From Acinetobacter puyangensis (GTDB taxonomy: Bacteria > Pseudomonadota > Gammaproteobacteria > Pseudomonadales > Moraxellaceae): 64,000 nucleotides of DNA. A program made the translations under genes and the position numbers. Shown here piece by piece: positions 7,996-15,632 of this stretch. Position 1 is the stretch's first letter; the number at the start of each line of letters is the position of its first letter. The stretch spans positions 1-64,000 of the forward strand of contig NZ_OANT01000004.1 in NCBI RefSeq assembly GCF_900096995.1. The letters are read 5' to 3'. Below the pieces are notes generated by a model that saw only the letters and a list, made by a program, of their open reading frames with translations, was not told the origin of the DNA and did not search any database.

Positions 7996-8964
7996 TTATG
8001 CACTTGCCCGGACAGGTGGCACAAATTCTTTCACAAAATAAGACGTTAACAGGCCAGTTTCGGGATGTAATAATCTGTCCTTATAATATTCCAGATAGGC
8101 CGTAGTATCGTGATCATTGGGATGAAAGCTGAAACGTAAATAATCGAAAATATGCGGTAGGCTACTGCCAAATACACCTCGTTTGGGGCCAAACAGCAGT
8201 GACCAGCTTTCTCTTGCTTCTTTCCAGAAACTTAAATTTACCATATTACGTGGATCACGCAGGAAGGGCAGCATCATTGCACCGGTTCCTACCCCGATCA
8301 TCAGGGTAATGAATGCTAGAAAAAATCCAAAAATTCTTAATGGATAGTTTGCAGAAAGCAGTTGATAAACATCATAGGCAATATCCTTATGCTCGGATTC
8401 TTCCAGCATATGCCACATCCATAAAGCACGGGCTTTTTCGTCATCGGAATGGAAAAAATTGCTTTCATTTTCCATCATGTATTGTGCCAGAACCGCAGTA
8501 AAATGTTCGATGCCCGCCATTAATGATAATTTTAAGGGTTGGGGGAATTTTAAAAAGGTATAGTTAAAGACCTGTTCGGCCAGATAACGATAAAATTGCA
8601 CCGGAATGTTGTTGGGAATCATGATGTCGTTATATTCATTATGCAATTTGGAATGAATGGCTTCCTGTCCGATCAGGCTGGTTAATCGTTGTTTTAATAC
8701 CGGATCTTTAATCATGTCACGATGATAACGGGCTGTTTCAATCACCAGTTCTTCACCGTAGGTCAGAAAAATTGACAGTGCTGCAAAATAAGCTGTTGCC
8801 CATTCTTTTTGCATATAAAATTTGATATCCAGTTTTTCCGGATCAAATTTAAAATTAAAATGACGAATAGGAATTGGGGATTTTTGATTTGCAATCTGGA
8901 TCTGCTTAAGTGTTTTATCTTTAAGCTTCGCTGAAACTGCCTTTTTGACTGTCGCAATAACCAT
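7996..8964 (-). CDS. ferritin-like metal-dependent hydrolase family protein (PF10118-type)
   Basis: 322 residues from the ATG at 8964, which has AGAAGG eight bases upstream; a longer reading to 9018 has no such site. Helical protein with di-iron ligand patterns: E and RYHRD near residue 73, EAIH near 99, a Glu in IEHFTAV near 148, and EESEHKD near 188. A hydrophobic stretch FFLAFITLMIGVGTGAMML near 210-230 is probably membrane-embedded. The family is annotated as predicted metal-dependent hydrolase, but the ligands look like a di-iron oxygenase or aldehyde-handling enzyme. First gene of the operon with the SDR and the monooxygenase. Confidence 0.82.
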   Translation of the reverse strand: MVIATVKKAVSAKLKDKTLKQIQIANQKSPIPIRHFNFKFDPEKLDIKFYMQKEWATAYFAALSIFLTYGEELVIETARYHRDMIKDPVLKQRLTSLIGQEAIHSKLHNEYNDIMIPNNIPVQFYRYLAEQVFNYTFLKFPQPLKLSLMAGIEHFTAVLAQYMMENESNFFHSDDEKARALWMWHMLEESEHKDIAYDVYQLLSANYPLRIFGFFLAFITLMIGVGTGAMMLPFLRDPRNMVNLSFWKEARESWSLLFGPKRGVFGSSLPHIFDYLRFSFHPNDHDTTAYLEYYKDRLLHPETGLLTSYFVKEFVPPVRASA

Positions 8965-9284
8965 AATCAATACCTTCTCAATATAAAGATAGATCACAAA
9001 AAATATCAACCTCAGCATAAAAAAGTTTGCTTAAGTTATTCCTGCAACAAGGTCTAGCCCCTTGCATTTTTGAAGATCAAAACAGATAGATTTCACCGAA
9101 TATGTCAATGATGCTAGATCCGTTTATATATCTATTTTTGATTCTAGGTAAAGAAATGTGCTGCGACTTTGGCGAGAATGGACAGAGTAATTGGCAAAAA
9201 CTTACAAATTGAACAGCATCATGTCGTAAAAGGACATTGTTGTAGAGTAGTGTCCTGTAAGGACAATTTTACACAAAACAAAAA
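8965..9284. other. intergenic region, promoter side of the di-iron/SDR/monooxygenase operon
   Basis: About 320 bases without a supportable gene. It must hold the promoter of the minus-strand operon. A small hairpin TGTCCT-GTA-AGGACA is at 9251-9265. No tRNA, insertion sequence or convincing small ORF is visible. Confidence 0.5.
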
Positions 9285-9305
9285 ACGCCTCGAAGATCGA
9301 AGCGT
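9274..9305 (-). terminator. rho-independent terminator
   Basis: On the minus strand a 9-bp stem (ACGCTTCGA pairing with TTCGAGGCGT, one G-T pair) with a 3-base loop is followed by TTTTTTG. It ends the transcript of the DUF4442 gene that starts at 9827. Confidence 0.82.
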
Positions 9306-9332
9306 CATAAATTTAGACTAGGAAAATGATGT

Positions 9333-9827
9333 CTATCTTTGTTTTTTGGGTAGCCATGCCCAAACCATATGACATTGAATCGGTGATTCACCAGAATCAT
9401 CAATGACTGTCACCGGAATTTCCAGATCGCCTTTTTCCTGATTCAGAATAAACTGTTGTTGCTCGGCACTTAAAGTTGCGGTGGCAATTAAGCCACCTTT
9501 AGCCACTTTCAGATAATCCACATGTAGGGATTTAATCAATAAAATTCGGTCATCCGGTACATTTAAGCCCGTGACAAAACCCGTTGCAGTTTCGGCAAGC
9601 AGTGCCATGGCAGCAGCATGTACACCTTTAATATGATTTTGCATATTGCGCTGGTTTTCAAGCCGAACCACAACTTTTGACTGACTGACCTCAAGATAAC
9701 GGATATTGGCAGTACCCACCATTGGGACAATACGACCAAATGCCTTACTCCAGATCGTGCTACGCAAAGCTTTGGGGAGCTTATACGTGGCCTGTACCAC
9801 CTTAAATAAACGGTTTGCCTTTGTCAT
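9333..9827 (-). CDS. DUF4442 hotdog-fold protein, probable thioesterase
   Basis: 164 residues from the ATG at 9827, which has TTGAGG seven bases upstream; the longer reading would begin at that TTG. Single hotdog domain: NIRYLEVSQSKVVVRLENQRN, then GVHAAAMALLAETATGFVTGL as the central helix, matching DUF4442/PaaI-like proteins. Likely cleaves or binds an acyl-CoA; the substrate is unknown. It lies 11 bases after yajQ on the same strand, so the two are probably co-transcribed, and it is closed by a terminator. Confidence 0.75.
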   Translation of the reverse strand: MTKANRLFKVVQATYKLPKALRSTIWSKAFGRIVPMVGTANIRYLEVSQSKVVVRLENQRNMQNHIKGVHAAAMALLAETATGFVTGLNVPDDRILLIKSLHVDYLKVAKGGLIATATLSAEQQQFILNQEKGDLEIPVTVIDDSGESPIQCHMVWAWLPKKQR

Positions 9828-9843
9828 GGTCTGCCTCAATCGG

Positions 9844-10332
9844 TTAATCTTTAAAATTATTAAATTGCAGGGGAAGACCGAATTGCTGCTCTTTTAAAAA
9901 TGCCATTACACTTTGTAAAGTATCACGCTTTTTATCAGTGACCCGAATCTTATCGCCCTGAATGGAAGATTGCACTTTAATTCCGCTTTCTTTAATGGCT
10001 TTATTAATTTTTTTTGCAGTATCTGCGTCAAGTCCGTCTTTGAGCTTAATTACCTGAATCACATGTTTACCCGAAGCCGTTGCTTTTTGTGGATCGAGTG
10101 CCTGAACATCAACCTTGCGTTTAAAAAAATGATTTTCAAGCATGTTATAAACTTGTTCACACTGGAAATCACTTTCGGTGCTAATTTTAATTTCCTTGGC
10201 TTTTTCATTTAATTCTATGGACACGTCCTGACCACGGAAGTCAAAACGGGTCGCAATCTCTTTTTGCGTGTTTTGTACAGCATGATTGACTTCAAAAACT
10301 TCAAGTTCTGACACAATATCGAACGATGGCAT
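9844..10332 (-). CDS. yajQ: YajQ-family nucleotide-binding protein
   Basis: 162 residues starting MPSFDIVSELEVFEVNHAVQ, the invariant YajQ opening. The in-frame reading to 10395 adds 21 atypical residues and is rejected; AAAGG precedes the chosen ATG. Two RNA-recognition-like domains: FDFRGQDVSIEL near 30, then QVIKLKDGLDADTAKKINKAIK near 95, and the end FLKEQQFGLPLQFNNFKD. Relatives bind cyclic di-GMP or RNA/tRNA and act as cytoplasmic effectors. The window also encodes a diguanylate cyclase at 58172, though a link is not shown. Confidence 0.93.
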   Translation of the reverse strand: MPSFDIVSELEVFEVNHAVQNTQKEIATRFDFRGQDVSIELNEKAKEIKISTESDFQCEQVYNMLENHFFKRKVDVQALDPQKATASGKHVIQVIKLKDGLDADTAKKINKAIKESGIKVQSSIQGDKIRVTDKKRDTLQSVMAFLKEQQFGLPLQFNNFKD

Positions 10333-10422
10333 AATATAGACCTTTACAACACTAAACATTATTGAGATGCTAAGGTTGTTTTCTATTTTTGCCAAGTGCT
10401 GTTTTGATCAAAGGAGTGCAGA

Positions 10423-10734
10423 ATGATCCGCAAGCAAGAAATCACCACCTTTGAATTTCCCGAAGGTGCTGTTATTTGGGATGTACGAGATCCAAAATCT
10501 TATGCCGAAGGACATATTCAAGGTGCAATCAATTATCCGATTGATACCTTAAACGAAAGTAATTTACAGCAAGTGCCCACTGAAGCCACGATTTATATTC
10601 TATGTGGCGGAGGAAGCAAGGCACCTCGAGCGGCAGAACAGTTAAATCAGATTGATGAGCAGCGTGAATATGTGATTTTAATGGGAGGAACTCGAGCTGC
10701 ACGCGATGCAGGCATGACTTTAGAACAAAGTTAA
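10423..10734 (+). CDS. rhodanese-like sulfurtransferase
   Basis: 103 residues with AAAGGAG before the ATG. A single rhodanese domain: VIWDVRDPKSYAEGHIQGAINYP (CH2A-like segment) and the active loop CGGGSKA with Cys61, which would carry a persulfide. Divergent from yajQ and followed by its own terminator, so it is a single-gene unit. The sulfur acceptor is unknown. Confidence 0.85.
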   Translation: MIRKQEITTFEFPEGAVIWDVRDPKSYAEGHIQGAINYPIDTLNESNLQQVPTEATIYILCGGGSKAPRAAEQLNQIDEQREYVILMGGTRAARDAGMTLEQS

Positions 10735-10745
10735 TAGAGATGCTC

Positions 10746-10777
10746 AAAAAAAAGTGCCCTGATGTGGCACTTTTTTA
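10746..10777. terminator. bidirectional rho-independent terminator
   Basis: GTGCC / GGCAC stem flanked by an A-run and a T-run (AAAAAAAGTGCC, then GGCACTTTTTT). It ends the rhodanese gene. On the minus strand it could also stop the long CRISPR precursor transcript. Confidence 0.8.
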
Positions 10778-10895
10778 TTTTGGCAGGGCAATGTTGATAT
10801 TCTAATAATACAGAAAAAACTTTGTATCAACCTTGAACCCTAAAGTTCAAGGGACATGGTGAGCAAAATATTTTAAAGAATGTTGTTTGATTTAA
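10778..10895. other. leader-distal flank of the CRISPR array
   Basis: AT-rich DNA between the rhodanese terminator and the oldest repeat. It holds an 8-bp inverted repeat CCTTGAAC / GTTCAAGG at 10831-10852 with a 6-base loop. No cas gene or ORF is visible. Confidence 0.5.
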
Positions 10896-13800
10896 ATTTT
10901 AAGCAGTGTATGCCACCGTGAACTTTGGCATGCATACGGCCACGGGTGATTCTGTTTTCTAAGCGGTGTATGCCACCGTGAACTAGACAAGACTTCCTTA
11001 TCACCCACTTCACGATTTCTAAGCGGTGTATGCCACCGTGAACATCATGTTTTAAGTAGCACTTATGATTAACAATTTCTAAGCGGTGTATGCCACCGTG
11101 AACAGATGCAACTCCAAATTTTCGAAGTACGGCTATTTCTAAGCGGTGTATGCCACCGTGAACGGATATTATTATTAGGCCTAGGATTTGCATTATTTCT
11201 AAGCGGTGTATGCCACCGTGAACTGCTGTTAATCCGACTGGTGTTTCAGACGATGTTTCTAAGCGGTGTATGCCACCGTGAACCAGTTTGATAAGAAGAA
11301 CCATCGGGATTCATATTTCTAAGCGGTGTATGCCACCGTGAACATCAGAGCAAGATATGCTCAGAGAAGCCCATATTTCTAAGCGGTGTATGCCACCGTG
11401 AACTCGTCAATGACTTGTTGACCTACCGTTGTATATTTCTAAGCGGTGTATGCCACCGTGAACATTATCCGCCTTCTGATACAAATAATCCGAATTTTCT
11501 AAGCGGTGTATGCCACCGTGAACGAGCAGGATATGAACCTTTAAAATAGTCAGTATTTCTAAGCGGTGTATGCCACCGTGAACTGTGCAGCGTGTCGTGG
11601 AGTCTTATCCCGTTTTTTCTAAGCGGTGTATGCCACCGTGAACCTTTTTCTTCGTCTTCCACATCCATTGATTTTTTTCTAAGCGGTGTATGCCACCGTG
11701 AACATCGTGACATCTTCACCGTCATACATTGCACATTTCTAAGCGGTGTATGCCACCGTGAACTGGCACGTTTCCCGCTGGGGTGTCCAATTAAATTTCT
11801 AAGCGGTGTATGCCACCGTGAACAATATTCCGGGTTTTCAAATATCACAAATGCATTTCTAAGCGGTGTATGCCACCGTGAACCGAATGCCGATGATCTT
11901 GTTGCTGCATTTAATTTTCTAAGCGGTGTATGCCACCGTGAACAATATTCCGGGTTTTCAAATATCACAAATGCATTTCTAAGCGGTGTATGCCACCGTG
12001 AACCGAATGCCGATGATCTTGTTGCTGCATTTAATTTTCTAAGCGGTGTATGCCACCGTGAACATCAAGATGCAACCGATTTAGTCGTCATTTGTTTTCT
12101 AAGCGGTGTATGCCACCGTGAACCGATGTCATGTTCGTCCCATAGCTGCTGCTCTTTTCTAAGCGGTGTATGCCACCGTGAACTCAAATGATCAATGTTT
12201 TTTAAATGATTTAAATTTCTAAGCGGTGTATGCCACCGTGAACTTACAAGTAATGGTGCAAATAAAATTGATATTTTTCTAAGCGGTGTATGCCACCGTG
12301 AACTGGGTTTATGAAAGATGGCGAGGTGGGATGATTTTCTAAGCGGTGTATGCCACCGTGAACATCGCACCCGACATTTAAATGTTTTCTTAAAATTTCT
12401 AAGCGGTGTATGCCACCGTGAACATGCATTTCTATAAACACGGTTTTGATCTACATTTCTAAGCGGTGTATGCCACCGTGAACAATGTTCGTGATGATTT
12501 AAAAGTAAAAGAAAATTTCTAAGCGGTGTATGCCACCGTGAACATGATTTAGTTGATGATGCAAAAATAGCTGTTTTTCTAAGCGGTGTATGCCACCGTG
12601 AACGTTAAATATGATGCATCGAAGCCGTTCAACTTTTTCTAAGCGGTGTATGCCACCGTGAACTCAATATCGAGCAGATCGCCATAGCCGTTATATTTCT
12701 AAGCGGTGTATGCCACCGTGAACAACCTGCTTGATGGCATTGTTAAGAACAAATTTTTCTAAGCGGTGTATGCCACCGTGAACTCCTGGAGGCAAATCCT
12801 CAACTTGCAGATATCTTTCTAAGCGGTGTATGCCACCGTGAACTGAAATGTTACAGCGATGTATGGTGGATTCATTTTCTAAGCGGTGTATGCCACCGTG
12901 AACCGGTAAAAAGGAAGGCGATCAATTAAGCCTGTTTTCTAAGCGGTGTATGCCACCGTGAACTAAAATGGCCTGCATCATCGGTGTAGAGAAAATTTCT
13001 AAGCGGTGTATGCCACCGTGAACGTTTTACAGCATTAAATGACAGTTACCATAAGTTTCTAAGCGGTGTATGCCACCGTGAACGCCACCTTTAGCAAAAT
13101 CATGTCCAACTTGCCTTTCTAAGCGGTGTATGCCACCGTGAACGTACAAACAACAGAGCCAAGAACCACATTTGTTTTCTAAGCGGTGTATGCCACCGTG
13201 AACGTGTAGAACATTCAGAAGCGTTCAAAAATCGCTTTCTAAGCGGTGTATGCCACCGTGAACTCACAGAAGTAAGAACCCAGTAGCGAACTACTTTTCT
13301 AAGCGGTGTATGCCACCGTGAACATTTTTAAGTATAGCATAGGTATTAAATAAATTTTCTAAGCGGTGTATGCCACCGTGAACTCGCCTTGTCGATCGAC
13401 ACTGTTGAATTTAATTTTCTAAGCGGTGTATGCCACCGTGAACATTTCGGGAACGTCGATTTATGCGTGATTCATTTTTCTAAGCGGTGTATGCCACCGT
13501 GAACTTGACGAGGGTACGTTTAACACGCTCGTTCAATTTCTAAGCGGTGTATGCCACCGTGAACGTGATAGCCTGTGGTGTCCATCCGCTTGTATATTTC
13601 TAAGCGGTGTATGCCACCGTGAACATGGATAAGGGAGATACAAACTCAAGATTTAATTTCTAAGCGGTGTATGCCACCGTGAACTACTGTGTCGCCCACA
13701 GATTCGATCAATAAATTTTCTAAGCGGTGTATGCCACCGTGAACTTCATCACCCCACTTAGCAATAATGCCTTTACTTTCTAAGCGGTGTATGCCACCGT

Positions 13801-14704
13801 GAACACACGTAAAGATATTTCAGACGCAACACTACATTTCTAAGCGGTGTATGCCACCGTGAACATCAAGGTATCTTATTCGGTGGTATTCGCACTTTTC
13901 TAAGCGGTGTATGCCACCGTGAACTTTCGCAGCAAGAACGCAAGCAACGAGAAATGTTTCTAAGCGGTGTATGCCACCGTGAACGATAAAAGCTGTTCAC
14001 GTTCTTTCTTTGGTGTTTTCTAAGCGGTGTATGCCACCGTGAACAATGGCATCGTGTTGTTATGCAAAACAAACTATTTCTAAGCGGTGTATGCCACCGT
14101 GAACCTAACTTTATCGTTGCAAGCGCTGGCGCTGTATTTCTAAGCGGTGTATGCCACCGTGAACAACTTTACGTGAAATGGGAGATGACGTTCATGTTTC
14201 TAAGCGGTGTATGCCACCGTGAACTTATGAATTTCTATTTATCCCTTGAGTCACAATTTCTAAGCGGTGTATGCCACCGTGAACGAGATATGAATATGAA
14301 AACTTTAACAATCCAATTTCTAAGCGGTGTATGCCACCGTGAACTTGTGTTGCACGAGCCACCCGATCTGCTGGTGTTTCTAAGCGGTGTATGCCACCGT
14401 GAACCTGTTGATCGTGAAATACCTGTTTCTATGGGTTTTCTAAGCGGTGTATGCCACCGTGAACGCATCGGTTGTTGTTGCTGAAAGTAATTAAACTTTC
14501 TAAGCGGTGTATGCCACCGTGAACCTGGCTTTGATTTTGGAATTTCAATTGTCCTTTTTCTAAGCGGTGTATGCCACCGTGAACATTTCATATTAAACCC
14601 TCACTTTTTGCCTGTTTTTCTAAGCGGTGTATGCCACCGTGAACAATGAAAAAGAAATCAAAGCCACGATGACGGTTTTCTAAGCGGTGTATGCCACCGT
14701 GAAC
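10896..14704 (-). CRISPR. type I-F CRISPR array, 64 repeats and 63 spacers
   Basis: A 28-base repeat recurs every 60 bases. In the crRNA sense (minus strand) it starts GTTCACGGTGGCATACACCG and ends CTTAGAAA; CGGTG/CACCG forms the 5-bp crRNA hairpin, typical of I-F (Csy) repeats. Spacers are 32 bases except one of 33 at 13444-13476. All repeats look identical except the lowest-coordinate one (10896-10923), which has three changes. That marks it as the old, leader-distal end and puts the leader above 14704. Spacers at 11824 and 11944 are identical, as are those at 11884 and 12004. No cas gene lies within 10 kb on the left or 49 kb on the right in this window. Apparent ORFs repeating FLSGVCHRE or SRWHTPLR are translations of the repeat. 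Confidence 0.98.
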
Positions 14705-14865
14705 TAGAAATAAAGTAAAAATTAAAAATGAATAACAACAAGTTATGACCAAAAAAATTGTAATACCAAAGATTTCGGTATGGTTATTAACTTGTTGATT
14801 TTATTAAGATGCTAAAGAGTAGGAATATATTGGGTTATTTTAACAGAATGATCTAGAAATAAAAG
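14705..14865 (-). promoter_or_regulatory. CRISPR leader with nested inverted repeat
   Basis: AT-rich DNA next to the newest repeat. A perfect 10-bp inverted repeat CAACAAGTTA (14736-14745) / TAACTTGTTG (14788-14797) continues inward as ATGACC / GGTTAT with one mismatch and encloses ATACC / GGTAT (14763-14767 / 14777-14781). The leader should carry the array promoter and the integration signals; the palindrome could be a protein-binding site. The promoter itself is not identified. Confidence 0.65.
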
Positions 14866-15270
14866 TTAGTCATCTTCAGCCTGATATGCTTTGGCAAATG
14901 CCACAATCACCTCTCTAACAATTTTCTTTTGTGAAGCGGGAAGTTTGATAAAAGCATCAAAGATTTCTTTATCTTTATAACCAATTTCGTCTTGCCAGTG
15001 GGCTTCTCGTTGTTGAATTGCTTTTTGGATATCTTTATCGAAAGCAAGTTCTTCGGGTGGAAGGTTGAGCCATTTGGCAAGCGTGAGTAATTTATCCGCG
15101 GGTGGAATGGCTTCACCAATTAGCCATTTTCTTACCCCATGCAAAGTAATAGGTTTACCAGAATAGCGTAAATTAAACTCCCGTTCTAAAACGGAAGCTT
15201 TTGCAGTATATCCTCGTGCTTGCATTGCGGCAGTAAGTCGTTCCGCAAAAAGAATTTTTTCATTTTTCAT
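14866..15270 (-). CDS. helix-turn-helix transcriptional regulator
   Basis: 134 residues. The N-terminal half looks like a repressor HTH: ERLTAAMQARGYTAKASVLEREFN then ITLHGVRKWLIGEAIPPADKLLTLAKWLNLPPEEL (about 8-73). A charged helical tail follows (KIVREVIVAFAKAYQAEDD). It is divergent from a small membrane protein gene, and the 119-base gap between them holds several TTACGT-type sites, suggesting autoregulation plus control of its neighbour. Its stop lies about 160 bases from the CRISPR array. A role in CRISPR expression is only a guess; phage-repressor-like or housekeeping regulators are equally possible. Confidence 0.8.
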   Translation of the reverse strand: MKNEKILFAERLTAAMQARGYTAKASVLEREFNLRYSGKPITLHGVRKWLIGEAIPPADKLLTLAKWLNLPPEELAFDKDIQKAIQQREAHWQDEIGYKDKEIFDAFIKLPASQKKIVREVIVAFAKAYQAEDD

Positions 15271-15281
15271 TATTCCAAAAT

Positions 15282-15351
15282 AAGTTACTTAACTATTAGT
15301 TACGTAATATTTGATTTTATTTACGTTTATAATTAGACTATGGTTACGTTA
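15282..15351. promoter_or_regulatory. cluster of TTACGT-type operator sites
   Basis: Between the divergent starts lie the palindrome TTACGTAA at 15300-15307 (within AGTTACGTAAT), AAGTTACTTAAC at 15282-15293, TTTACGTTT near 15320 and GTTACGTTA at 15343-15351. The recurring GTTACgT half-sites look like binding sites for the adjacent HTH protein. Confidence 0.55.
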
Positions 15352-15389
15352 TTGGTGTAATTATTTGTAAAATAAAGTGATGAGATAAA

Positions 15390-15584
15390 ATGGAAATCGC
15401 AAGTTTTGTGTTGGAAGTATGTTTTTGGCTTTTGTTACTCGGGGCAGTCTTTTTTCTTATTCTTTCAATTATCTATATGGATTTTATGATATTTATATGC
15501 GGTATTTTAATGGTGATTTCCAGTATCTTGCTTGCCTGCGAATTTCGGTTAAAAGTATATGATTATTTTATGAAAAAAGATTAA
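15390..15584 (+). CDS. small membrane protein, 64 residues
   Basis: Two hydrophobic segments, about residues 5-28 (FVLEVCFWLLLLGAVFFLIL) and 30-50 (DFMIFICGILMVISSILLA), then a short basic tail ending FMKKD. No enzymatic motif. It is divergent from the HTH gene and shares its operator region, so it is the most likely regulated partner. Family not recognised. Confidence 0.55.
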   Translation: MEIASFVLEVCFWLLLLGAVFFLILSIIYMDFMIFICGILMVISSILLACEFRLKVYDYFMKKD

Positions 15585-15632
15585 TGTTAAAAGTGGTAAT
15601 AAATAGTGAACTAAAATATAAAGTTAAGGAGT

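Noticed and set aside
10873..14591. Seven ORFs in the array with repeated peptides such as FLSGVCHRE, SRWHTPLR and VHGGIHRLE
   Set aside because: They are translations of the 28-base CRISPR repeat; the 60-base period is a multiple of three, so frames stay open without being genes.
14866..15270. The HTH gene as an anti-CRISPR-associated (Aca) regulator
   Set aside because: No small acr-like gene with the right arrangement; its divergent neighbour is a membrane protein.
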